NCBI RefSeq assembly: GCF_000725385.1
Contig: NZ_CP008884.1
Span: 2,976,001-3,040,000, forward strand
Source: Dyella japonica A8
GTDB lineage: Bacteria; Pseudomonadota; Gammaproteobacteria; Xanthomonadales; Rhodanobacteraceae
Direction: 5' to 3'
Length of the DNA: 64,000 nucleotides
Numbering within the stretch: the stretch's first letter is position 1; each line of letters begins with the position of its first letter. Below, one piece after another: positions 25,891 to 33,747 of the stretch. Made by a program: the position numbers and the translations under genes. The notes below the pieces were generated by a model. That model searched no databases. It saw only the letters and a program-made list of their open reading frames with translations, and was not told the DNA's origin.

Positions 25891-26544
25891 ATGTCCATCA
25901 CCGCTACGCCGACCCCCGCCAAAACGCTGCTCACCCCGAAGGATCACGCCCTGATCCTGATCGACTTCCAGTCGCAGATGGCGTTTGCCACGCATTCGAT
26001 CGATGCCATCACCCTGCGCAACAACGCCGCGCTCATCGCGAATGCGGCGGCCAGCTTCAAGGTGCCCACCATCCTCACCACGGTGGCCGAGAAAAGCTTC
26101 TCCGGCCCGATGTTCAATGAGATTACCGACCCATTCCCGGGGCAGGCGCTGCTGGATCGCACGTCGATGAATACGTGGGAGGACGCCGCCGTGATCAAGC
26201 GCGTCAACGAGATCGGCAAGAGCCGTCTGGTGTTCGCCGGCCTGTGGACTTCGGTGTGCATCGTCGGGCCGACGCTGTCGGCGCTGGACCAGGGTTTCGA
26301 GGTCTATGCGATCGCCGATGCCTGCGGTGACGTGTCGACCGAGGCACACAACCGCGCCATGGAGCGCATGATCCAGGCGGGCGTGCGCCCGATGACCTCC
26401 GTGCAGTACCTGCTGGAGCTCCAGCGCGACTGGGCGCGCACCGAGAGCTATGACAGTACCACCGGCATCGCGAGGCGCTTCGGCGGTTCGTATGGCCTGG
26501 GCATCACCTATGCCAAGACCATGTTCGGTGCGCACGAAGGCTGA
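25891..26544 (+). CDS. Isochorismatase-family (YcaC-like) cysteine hydrolase
   Basis: 217 aa. DHALILIDFQSQMAFA carries the catalytic Asp, AEKSFSGPMFNEI the Lys segment, and AGLWTSVCIVGPTLSALDQG the nucleophilic Cys, the usual D-K-C triad of the superfamily. Wording matches the YcaC subgroup, whose substrates are unknown. The ATG is preceded by GGAGAA. It is second in the 24.8-32.3 kb cluster. Confidence 0.88.
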   Translation: MSITATPTPAKTLLTPKDHALILIDFQSQMAFATHSIDAITLRNNAALIANAAASFKVPTILTTVAEKSFSGPMFNEITDPFPGQALLDRTSMNTWEDAAVIKRVNEIGKSRLVFAGLWTSVCIVGPTLSALDQGFEVYAIADACGDVSTEAHNRAMERMIQAGVRPMTSVQYLLELQRDWARTESYDSTTGIARRFGGSYGLGITYAKTMFGAHEG

Positions 26545-26571
26545 TCGCTGACGCTGTTCTGGAGCAAGGCC

Positions 26572-26850
26572 ATGAAAATCTATGTCATTTCGCTTGCCGC
26601 CGGCATACTGGTCGGCGTCATCTATGGCCTGTTGCAGGTTCGCTCGCCGGCGCCGCCCCTGGTGGCGCTGGTTGGCCTGCTGGGCATCCTCTGTGGTGAG
26701 CAGCTGCCTCCGCTGGTGAGGAACGTGCTGCATCGCGAGGCGACACCCACGGTTTGGCTGCGTGAGCAGGTCAAGCCGCACATGTGCGGTGAGCTGCCCG
26801 GTGCGCAGGTCGCCGCCAGCAAGAGCGAAGCCAAGGAGCCGCAGTCATGA
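26572..26850 (+). CDS. XapX domain membrane protein
   Basis: 92 aa. Two membrane helices (VISLAAGILVGVIYGLLQV and PPLVALVGLLGILCGEQL) with the SPAPPLVALVGLLGIL-GE signature make a XapX domain, a small family of unknown role. A polar tail of 40 residues follows. It overlaps the amidohydrolase start by ATGA, showing tight coupling. In this neighbourhood it may be a membrane component associated with the hydrolases. Confidence 0.85.
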   Translation: MKIYVISLAAGILVGVIYGLLQVRSPAPPLVALVGLLGILCGEQLPPLVRNVLHREATPTVWLREQVKPHMCGELPGAQVAASKSEAKEPQS

Positions 26851-28727
26851 CGCCCGTTACCCAGGCACCCGAACTGATTCTTCATGGCGGGCGCATCACT
26901 ACGCTCGATCGTGCGCAGCCCGAGGCAGAAGCGGTGGCGATGGCCGATGGTCGCTTCGTGGCCGTGGGACGCGACGCCGATGTCATGCCGCTGGCCGGCC
27001 CGCGCACCCGCGTGATCGATCTAAAAGGGCAGCGTGTGCTGCCTGGTCTGATCGACAACCACCTGCACATTATTCGTGGCGGCCTCAACTACAACCTGGA
27101 GCTGCGCTGGGATGGCGTGCGCTCGCTGGCCGACGCCATGGCCATGCTCAAACAACAGGTGGCGATCACGCCTGCGCCGCAATGGGTGCGTGTAGTGGGT
27201 GGCTTCACCGAGCACCAATTCGCCGAGAAGCGCCTGCCGACCATCGAGGAACTCAACGCGGTGGCGCCGGATACGCCGGTATTCCTGCTGCACCTGTACG
27301 ACCGAGCCATCCTCAATGGCGCGGCGCTGCGCGCGGTGGGCTACACCAAGGACACGGCCGAGCCGCCGGGCGGACAGATCGTGCGCGACGGCGCGGGCAA
27401 CCCCACGGGTTTGCTGCTGGCCAAGCCGAATGCCGCCATCCTTTACGCCACGCTGGCGAAGGGGCCGAAGTTGCCGGTGGAGTATCAGCTCAATTCCACG
27501 CGCCACTTCATGCGCGAGCTCAATCGTCTCGGCGTGACGGGTGCCATCGATGCCGGCGGCGGCTTCCAGAACTATCCCGAGGATTACGCCGTCATCGAGC
27601 AGCTGGCGGCGGACAACCAGCTGACCATTCGCCTTGCCTACAACCTGTTCACGCAGAAGCCGAAACAGGAGAAGGACGACTTTCTCAACTGGACGCGCAC
27701 CTCCAAGTACAAGCAGGGCGACGACTATTTCCGCCACAACGGCGCCGGCGAGATGCTGGTGTTCTCCGCGGCGGACTTTGAGGACTTCCGGCAGCCACGT
27801 CCCGACATGTCGCCGCAGATGGAGGGCGACCTGGAAGAGGTGGTGCGCATCCTGGCGGAGAATCGCTGGCCGTGGCGCATGCATGCCACCTACGATGAAA
27901 CCATCAGCCGCGCGCTGGATGTGTTCGAGAAGGTCAATCGCGACATTCCGCTGCAGGGCCTGAACTGGTTCTTCGATCACGCCGAAACCATTTCGGAGCG
28001 CTCCATCGACCGTATCGCCGCCCTGGGTGGTGGCGTGGCGGTGCAGCACCGCATGGCCTACCAGGGCGAGTATTTCGTCGAGCGCTACGGTGCTGCCGCC
28101 GCACAGGCCACGCCGCCGGTGAAGCGCATGCTGGAAAAAGGCCTGCGCACCTCGGCCGGTACCGACGCCACCCGCGTGGCGTCCTACAACCCGTGGGTGT
28201 CGCTGTCCTGGCTGGTGACGGGCAAGACCGTGGGCGGTCTGTCGATGTATCCGCGCAGCAACTGCCTCGACCGCGACACGGCGCTGCGCATGTGGACCGA
28301 GCATGTCACCTGGTTCTCCAACGAAGAGGGCAAGAAGGGTCAGATCAAGACGGGCCAGCTGGCCGACCTGATCGTGCCCGATCGTGATTTCTTCGCCTGT
28401 CCGGAAGCGGATATCGCCGATACCACCTCGCTGCTCACCATCGTGGGTGGGCGCGTGGTCTACGGCAGTGGTGGTTTCAGCCAGTACGAAGACGTGACCG
28501 TGCCACCGGCCATGCCCGAATGGTCGCCGGTGCGCGCCTATGGCGGCTACGGCGCGTGGGCGCAGCAGCGGCAGGCATCGCCCGTGGCGGAGCGCGTGGC
28601 GTGTGGCTGCGGTCATGCCTGCGGCGTGCACGGACACGAGCACGCGACGGCCTGGTCGAGCCGCTTGCCCGTGTCCGATCTCAAGTCGTTCTGGGGCGCG
28701 CTGGGTTGCGCGTGCTGGGCGGTCTAG
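26847..28727 (+). CDS. Amidohydrolase_3 (YtcJ-like) metal-dependent hydrolase with Cys/His-rich tail
   Basis: 626 aa. The urease-superfamily fold starts with a beta-sandwich (LILHGGRITTLDRAQPEAEA), metal motif LIDNHLHIIRGGLN, metal/substrate region WRMHATYDET, FDHAETISERS and GTDATRVASYNPW. It re-enters the sandwich at LADLIVPDRDFF. Canonical H-x-H is NHLHI. The last 40 residues are unusual: ACGCGHACGVHGHEH and a final GCACW, a potential metal site outside the catalytic barrel. No signal peptide is seen, so it should be cytoplasmic. YtcJ-type enzymes act on amide or formamide-like bonds, but the substrate here is unknown. Confidence 0.88.
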   Translation: MTPVTQAPELILHGGRITTLDRAQPEAEAVAMADGRFVAVGRDADVMPLAGPRTRVIDLKGQRVLPGLIDNHLHIIRGGLNYNLELRWDGVRSLADAMAMLKQQVAITPAPQWVRVVGGFTEHQFAEKRLPTIEELNAVAPDTPVFLLHLYDRAILNGAALRAVGYTKDTAEPPGGQIVRDGAGNPTGLLLAKPNAAILYATLAKGPKLPVEYQLNSTRHFMRELNRLGVTGAIDAGGGFQNYPEDYAVIEQLAADNQLTIRLAYNLFTQKPKQEKDDFLNWTRTSKYKQGDDYFRHNGAGEMLVFSAADFEDFRQPRPDMSPQMEGDLEEVVRILAENRWPWRMHATYDETISRALDVFEKVNRDIPLQGLNWFFDHAETISERSIDRIAALGGGVAVQHRMAYQGEYFVERYGAAAAQATPPVKRMLEKGLRTSAGTDATRVASYNPWVSLSWLVTGKTVGGLSMYPRSNCLDRDTALRMWTEHVTWFSNEEGKKGQIKTGQLADLIVPDRDFFACPEADIADTTSLLTIVGGRVVYGSGGFSQYEDVTVPPAMPEWSPVRAYGGYGAWAQQRQASPVAERVACGCGHACGVHGHEHATAWSSRLPVSDLKSFWGALGCACWAV

Positions 28728-28736
28728 GAGCACGCC

Positions 28737-29177
28737 ATGGCATCGCAGCCTACACCCTCGCTTCCAACCCGGCCGCGCTGGGCGCGGCCGTTCGCCACGC
28801 CAGTCGTGCACTGGATCGCGTTGCTGGGTCTGTGTGCGGCCTATCTGCAGGGCGGCATCCAGAAAGCGCTGGATTTCAGCGGTGCTGTCGCCGAATCGGC
28901 GCATTTCGGTCTTCAGCCTGCGGGGCCAATGACCCTGGCGGTGATCGTGCTGGAGCTGGGTGCGTCGCTGGCGATCCTCACCGGGCGCTGTCGCTGGCTG
29001 GGCGCCCTGGCGTTGGCCGCATTCACGCTCGCTGCCACGTTTCTCGCCAATCGCTTCTGGTCGGTGCCAGTCGCCGAGCGCTTCGTCACCGCTAATGCGT
29101 TTTTTGAACATCTGGGACTGGTAGGCGGTTTCCTGCTGGTGGCCTGGCAGGATCTGCGCGAAAAGCAGGCCATCTGA
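28737..29177 (+). CDS. DoxX family membrane protein
   Basis: 146 aa, four membrane helices. The family pattern is clear: LLGLCAAYLQGGIQKALDFS, a helix with the G-x-x-K, then PAGPMTLAVIVLELGASLAI and LALAAFTLAATFLANRFW, ending FFEHLGLVGGFLLVAWQDLR. DoxX proteins are small membrane proteins, some linked to quinone-dependent oxidoreductases or redox stress. It is 9 bp after the amidohydrolase. Confidence 0.88.
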   Translation: MASQPTPSLPTRPRWARPFATPVVHWIALLGLCAAYLQGGIQKALDFSGAVAESAHFGLQPAGPMTLAVIVLELGASLAILTGRCRWLGALALAAFTLAATFLANRFWSVPVAERFVTANAFFEHLGLVGGFLLVAWQDLREKQAI

Positions 29178-29217
29178 CCGGACCGACACCTCTATGACAT
29201 CCACAGGGAGACATTCC

Positions 29218-30123
29218 ATGCGCACATACTCAGGGCTATGGGCACTGGCCCTCGGGCTGGTTCTTGCCGGTGCCACCGCGTCGCCGGTCGTCGCGAAAGA
29301 GGCGCCTTCACCGATGGTGGCGGTGGGCCCGCAATACGACACCACCCACGTCTACGTGGCGCCCGCCGATGTCGATCGCTTCATCGCCAGTTTCCTCGGC
29401 ACGTTCGGTGGCCAGAGCACGAAGCAGGCCATTGCGACCGTCACGCCGACGCCGAGCAGCACCAGCACGCAGCTCCTGCAGACACCGGTGGGCACGGTGT
29501 CGCTGTTCGGTTTCCGCACGCCGGTGCCGCATCCCTTCGGCAGCGAGCGTACCGGCTACCTGGTGACGGATCTGGACGTGGCGATCAAGGCGGCCCGCGC
29601 TACCGGCGCCGACGTCATCGTGCAGCCGTTCCCCGACCCCATCGGCCGCGACGCCGTGATCCAGTGGCCCGGTGGCGTGAACATGCAGTTGTACTGGCAC
29701 ACCACGGCGCCGAACTATGCCGCGTTCCAGACCGTTCCCGAGAATCGCGTGTACGTGTCGCCCGAACGCGCCGAGGCCTTCGCGAAAAGCTTCGCCGCGT
29801 TCTCGCATGGCAAGGTGGTTTCCGACGAGGCGAAGGCGCCTGGCGTGGAAATCGGCCGCCCCGGCGACACGTATCGCCGCATCCGCATCGAGTCCAGCTT
29901 TGGCAAACTGACCGTGTTCGTGACGGACGGCCATCTGCCGTACCCCTATGGACACGAGATGACCGGCTACGAAGTGAGCAGCCTGGCCGATACGCTGGCC
30001 AAGGCGAAGGATCATGGCGCGAAGGTGTTGGTGGAGCCGTTCACCAGTGAAGGGCGTGAGTCGGCGGTGGTGGAGTTCCCGGGCGGATACGTCGCGGAGA
30101 TCCACGCCAGCGCGGCTCACTGA
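29218..30123 (+). CDS. Secreted double-VOC (glyoxalase-fold) protein
   Basis: 301 aa from an ATG after GGGAGA; a start 8 codons upstream lacks a good site. The signal peptide ends near ASPVVAKEA. Two VOC-like modules follow: YDTTHVYVAPADVDRFIASF ... GYLVTDLDVAIKAARATGAD ... VIQWPGGVNMQLYWH, and NRVYVSPERAEAFAKSFAAF ... GYEVSSLADTLAKAKDHGAK ... VVEFPGGYVAEIH. Metal ligands (His/Glu) are partly present. Periplasmic VOC proteins are uncommon; no substrate is known. It sits between DoxX and the porin. Confidence 0.75.
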   Translation: MRTYSGLWALALGLVLAGATASPVVAKEAPSPMVAVGPQYDTTHVYVAPADVDRFIASFLGTFGGQSTKQAIATVTPTPSSTSTQLLQTPVGTVSLFGFRTPVPHPFGSERTGYLVTDLDVAIKAARATGADVIVQPFPDPIGRDAVIQWPGGVNMQLYWHTTAPNYAAFQTVPENRVYVSPERAEAFAKSFAAFSHGKVVSDEAKAPGVEIGRPGDTYRRIRIESSFGKLTVFVTDGHLPYPYGHEMTGYEVSSLADTLAKAKDHGAKVLVEPFTSEGRESAVVEFPGGYVAEIHASAAH

Positions 30124-30129
30124 TTGGTC

Positions 30130-31614
30130 ATGCGAAGGCGAGGGATGCTTCGCCTTTCCCTCGGCCCGGCGTGGGGACGGAGGGCAGTGGGCCGGGCTGC
30201 CGCGACCGGTGCGTTCGCTGCCCTGGTAGCGAGTGCCGCGCCCCTGCACGCACAGGAGGTGTCGGCGGATTCCACCCAGGCCACGCCAGTGCAGGATGCT
30301 TCCGTGCGTCCCGTCGTGAGCAGCAATCGATGGCAGGAGGACTGGTCGGTGCTCGCCGACCCCTCTTTGCGCACGCAGTGGGGTGATGCGCTCAAGTACA
30401 TCCCGCTGAGCGCGGACGATCAGGGCACCTATCTCTCGCTGGGCGTGAATCTGCGCGAGCGTGTGGAAATGTCGGACGCCGCGGCCTTCGGTATCGGGCG
30501 CAACCCGAATGACACCTATCTGCTGCAACGCTTCCAGCTGCATGCCGACCTGCGTTTCGCCACGTATTGGCAGGCCTTCGTGCAATTCGAGGATGCGCGC
30601 ACGGTGGGCAAGCAGGTGATCGGCGGCGCCGACCGCAACCCGTGGGACCTGCGGCTGGCCTTCCTGGCTTATGTGCGCAAGTTCGGTGACGACACGTTCA
30701 AGGTGCGCGTCGGTCGCCAGGATTTCGCGTTCGACCTGCAGCGTTTCGTGTCGCTGCGCGACGGTCCCAACGTGCGGCAGTCGTTCGATGCGGCATGGGT
30801 GGATTGGGAAACGGGAAAGTGGCGCTTCATCGCCTTCATCAGCCAGCCCGTGCAGTATTCGGCCCTTCATCCGTTCGACGATACGTCCAATCACCATTTC
30901 CGCTTCGACACGCTGCGTGTCGAGCGCCTGGTCTGGGGCAGGAACGAACTTTCGGCGTACTACTCCCGCTACGTCCGTGACGATGCCCGCTACCTGGATG
31001 CCACGGGCAACGAGCATCGCGACGTCTACGACGTGCGTTTCGCCGGCAACCGCGCGGGCATCGACTGGGATGTGGAGGGTATGCTCCAGCGCGGCCACGT
31101 GGGCGGCAAGGACATCGATGCCTGGGGTTCCGGCGCACGCGCGGGCTACACGCTGGACCTGCGATGGCAGCCGCGCGTGGGGCTGCAGGTGGATGCCGCG
31201 TCCGGCGATCGCCACCCCGGCGACCACACGCTGGATACGTTCAATCCGCTGTTCCCGAACGGCTACTACTTCACCCTGGCCGGTTTCACGGGCTACACCA
31301 ACCTCATCCACGTCAAGCCGAGCCTGACGCTGAAGCCATGGTCGAAACTTACCCTGATGACCGCCGTAGGGTTCCAGTGGCGGCAGACGACGGCGGACGC
31401 GGTGTACGTGCAACCGAACATCCCGTTGCCCGGCACGGCGGGCAGGGGAGGGAGCTGGACGGGCGTGTATGGGCAGGTGCGTGCGGATGTTGTCTTCAAC
31501 GCCAACTTCACCGGCGCGGTGGAGGCTGTGCACTATGACGCGGGGCGCGCCATACGCATGGCGGGCGGGCGCGACGGCGACTACGTCGGCGTCGAAGGGA
31601 AGTTCATGTGGTGA
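30130..31614 (+). CDS. Alginate_exp-type outer-membrane porin
   Basis: 494 aa from the ATG at 30130, six bases after the VOC stop. An Arg-rich n-region and signal peptide end near APLHAQEV. The mature part is beta-barrel: EDWSVLADPSLRTQWGDALK, YLLQRFQLHADLRFATYWQA, LRLAFLAYVRKFGDDTFKVR and VGRQDFAFDLQRFVSLRDGP belong to the alginate-export family. It ends in ...DYVGVEGKFMW with a terminal aromatic residue. Despite the family name these porins carry varied small molecules. Here it is probably the outer-membrane entry for the substrate of the preceding enzymes (inference). Confidence 0.85.
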   Translation: MRRRGMLRLSLGPAWGRRAVGRAAATGAFAALVASAAPLHAQEVSADSTQATPVQDASVRPVVSSNRWQEDWSVLADPSLRTQWGDALKYIPLSADDQGTYLSLGVNLRERVEMSDAAAFGIGRNPNDTYLLQRFQLHADLRFATYWQAFVQFEDARTVGKQVIGGADRNPWDLRLAFLAYVRKFGDDTFKVRVGRQDFAFDLQRFVSLRDGPNVRQSFDAAWVDWETGKWRFIAFISQPVQYSALHPFDDTSNHHFRFDTLRVERLVWGRNELSAYYSRYVRDDARYLDATGNEHRDVYDVRFAGNRAGIDWDVEGMLQRGHVGGKDIDAWGSGARAGYTLDLRWQPRVGLQVDAASGDRHPGDHTLDTFNPLFPNGYYFTLAGFTGYTNLIHVKPSLTLKPWSKLTLMTAVGFQWRQTTADAVYVQPNIPLPGTAGRGGSWTGVYGQVRADVVFNANFTGAVEAVHYDAGRAIRMAGGRDGDYVGVEGKFMW

Positions 31615-31656
31615 AACCACTCGCAGCCGGGCGAAATCCGGAGGGAATCTGTACGC

Positions 31657-32334
31657 ATGACTGAGAAGCCCTGGTTGCCAACCATCCTCAGTGTGATGGC
31701 CGGCTATGTCGACACGGCGGGTTTCCTCGCGTTGCATGGCTTGTTCACCGCGCATGTCACGGGCAACTTCGTGACGATCGGCGCGGCGCTGGTGTCGGGC
31801 ACGTCCGGCGTCATCGCCAAGCTGCTCGCGCTGCCCGTGTTCTGTCTGTTCGTGATCGGCTCGCGACTGCTGCGATATCGCCTGATGGACCGGGGGCTGA
31901 GCGTGGTGCGCTCGCTGCTGGCGATCAAGCTGGCGTTGCTGGTGGCGGCAATGATCCTGGCCTTGCGCTACGGGCCGTTCCCGCACGTGGACAGCTGGTC
32001 ATCGACGCTGACGGGCATGATCCTGGTGGGCGCCATGGCCATTCAGAACGCGCTGCATCGCGTGCACCTGGGCAGCTCACCGCCGTCCACGCTGATGACC
32101 GGCACCACCACGCAGATGATGCTGGATATCGGCGATCGGCTGTGTGGCGCACCCAGTGACCAGCGGGAGGTGATCAACAGCCGGCTGAAGAAGATGGGCG
32201 TGGCCGTGCTCGCATTCGCGGTGGGCTGCGCGGGTGGCGCGCTGTGTTATGCCTTCGGTGGCATGTGGTGCTTTGTGGTGCCGCCGGTGTTGGCGACGGC
32301 AGCCTTGTTGCGCCATGGTGACGCGACAGCGTAA
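31657..32334 (+). CDS. YoaK/DUF1275 family membrane protein
   Basis: 225 aa, six membrane helices. Family signature: SVMAGYVDTAGFLALHGLFT then AHVTGNFVTIG, followed by VGAMAIQNALHRVHLGSSPP and TLMTGTTTQMMLDIGD. GG before the ATG gives a modest site. The family is uncharacterised, suggested to be transporters. It is the last gene of the cluster that starts at 24836. Confidence 0.88.
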   Translation: MTEKPWLPTILSVMAGYVDTAGFLALHGLFTAHVTGNFVTIGAALVSGTSGVIAKLLALPVFCLFVIGSRLLRYRLMDRGLSVVRSLLAIKLALLVAAMILALRYGPFPHVDSWSSTLTGMILVGAMAIQNALHRVHLGSSPPSTLMTGTTTQMMLDIGDRLCGAPSDQREVINSRLKKMGVAVLAFAVGCAGGALCYAFGGMWCFVVPPVLATAALLRHGDATA

Positions 32335-33114
32335 CCGTCGCGGTTCACCGTCGGCGCGAACGCCTCAAGGCTCGGGAACGCGGAAGCGTGCATCCAGTCC
32401 GGACCGCACGGAGGCCATGAATACGCGGCCCTGCATGGATACCCCCACATGACGGGGGCTCCATGTCTGGCGCGTGGTCGCCCCGCAACGGAGCGACCGC
32501 CTGAACGAGGTCGTGCGCCACGAGGCGTTCGGCGACGATTTTCGGGATCTCCCTCACGCGGCCGTCATCCAGTCAGAAGAGGTGGCAGAGGTCTTCCTGT
32601 CTCAGCTCGTGGGCTTTCGTCATCTGGCATGGCTCGGCAAGACAATGCTCCGAGCATACTTGCGCAGGCCTCCGGTACCTGTAACGCCGCCTGACTTGGT
32701 TGGCTGTGCTTACGATGTCTCAGGCATTTGCGATCGCCGTGACTGGTTCATGTGACGGATGAGGCGGTAGCGGGGAACGCACCCGCATTGGCCGCAAAGG
32801 CCAGCGCGTCTTCCAGACGGTCGTCACCCCAGAACATCTCGGCTGAGCGTGACGCGGGTCTACAAGCGTATACCAAGGATCGTGTGGTCGTTTTTCTGGT
32901 GACTCGTGGAGTCGTCGACAAGATCCCTCATGCTCCAACCTCGTCATTCCGGCGCAGGCCGGAATCCAGTGGCCGCGGGGATGGTTGTCGCGTTGCGGCT
33001 ACAGCTTTTGGGGACTATCGCGACCACCGAGTGCTTCCGCAACTGGATGACCAGCCTCTCCGGCCTGCGCCGGAATGACGGAGTTGAGGCGTTGCGGTGT
33101 TCTGTCAGCGGCGC
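32335..33114. other. 780-bp intergenic region without a recognisable gene
   Basis: Several short frames of about 70-110 codons cross this stretch on both strands, but none has a family match that I recognise, a convincing ribosome site or consistent coding character. A CCCCC/GGGGG hairpin lies at 32442-32458. The right third holds a REP-like inverted repeat (32942-33080). The region may be decayed sequence or hold a small RNA. It separates the DUF1275 gene from the converging mocA gene. Confidence 0.5.
32942..33080. repeat. REP/BIME-like element with perfect 21-bp terminal inverted repeats
   Basis: The left arm (32942-32962, beginning CGTCATTCCGGCGCAG) is exactly complementary to the right arm (33060-33080, ending GCCGGAATGACG). 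Each arm also folds on itself: ATTCCGGC-GCAG-GCCGGAAT on the left, CCGGC-CTGC-GCCGG on the right. Next to the arms, ATCCAGT and AACTGGAT extend the symmetry. Layout and length match bipartite REP elements mobilised by RAYT transposases; no transposase is in the window. Confidence 0.75.
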
Positions 33115-33747
33115 CTACTCAGGCTCGCTGGATAACGGCTTGTCGCGAGCTGCCAGCCAGGCGGCGTAGTCCTCGGGTGTATCGATGTCGCGGAAGGCGG
33201 AGGGCAGGTCGAAACCATCGACGTGCGACGCATGCCTGTCCAGCAAAGCGCGTGCGCCGTCGGGGCCGCTCATGGCGATGAGTTCATCGGCATAGGAGAG
33301 TGGAAAGATGCACGGCGGGCCAAGGTTGCCCTGATGCCGGCAGGCCAGGATGCGGTCCGCGAATGGCGCATGCGCCGCCAGCATGCGTTCCAGTTCATCG
33401 ACGCTGATCGCCGGCTGGTCGGCCAGCAGCACCATGAGTGATTGCATTGCCACGGGCTGATCGATCAGTGCTTTCGTGCCGGTGGACAACGAGCTGCCCA
33501 TGCCGCTCGCCCACCCGGCGTTGGTCACGACATGGACGTCAAGGTCAGCGAGGCATTCGATGACCCGCGCGCTTTCAGCGCCCACCACGACGACGACCGG
33601 ATAGAGGCCCGCCGCCAGGGCGTTTCTCGCGATGCGGCGGACCATCGGCTCGCCATCGATGGCGATCACCTGCTTGAGGGCGCCATAACGGCTGGCGTTG
33701 CCCGCTGCGAGGATGACGGCGCCGGTGCCGCTGCGTGGCGAGGTCAT
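33115..33747 (-). CDS. MocA-like molybdopterin cytidylyltransferase (MobA-like NTP transferase)
   Basis: 210 aa beginning MTSPRSGTGAVILAAGNASR. The nucleotide-binding signature GAVILAAGNASRYGALKQVI, VVVVVGAESARVIECL, the metal-binding segment VLLADQPAISVDEL and GPPCIFPLSYADELIAMSG place it in the MocA family, which makes the cytosine-dinucleotide molybdenum cofactor used by xanthine-oxidase-family enzymes. Its ATG overlaps the xdhC stop (ATGA). Together with xdhC it would prepare and insert cofactor for the divergent iorAB enzyme. Confidence 0.88.
   Translation of the reverse strand: MTSPRSGTGAVILAAGNASRYGALKQVIAIDGEPMVRRIARNALAAGLYPVVVVVGAESARVIECLADLDVHVVTNAGWASGMGSSLSTGTKALIDQPVAMQSLMVLLADQPAISVDELERMLAAHAPFADRILACRHQGNLGPPCIFPLSYADELIAMSGPDGARALLDRHASHVDGFDLPSAFRDIDTPEDYAAWLAARDKPLSSEPE

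Noticed and set aside
27021..31986. Long minus-strand frames (774 and 892 codons) across the 27-32 kb cluster
   Set aside because: They run antisense through several overlapping, well-identified genes and cross their boundaries, as expected for stop-poor GC-rich complement.
32442..32458. CCCCC/GGGGG hairpin after the DUF1275 gene as a terminator
   Set aside because: The stem is five bp with a 7-nt loop, more than 100 bp from the stop and without a T-run; too weak to call.
32474..32755. 93-codon frame in the gap after the DUF1275 gene
   Set aside because: It has no ribosome site, family resemblance or coding-like pattern, and similar short frames occur on both strands there.
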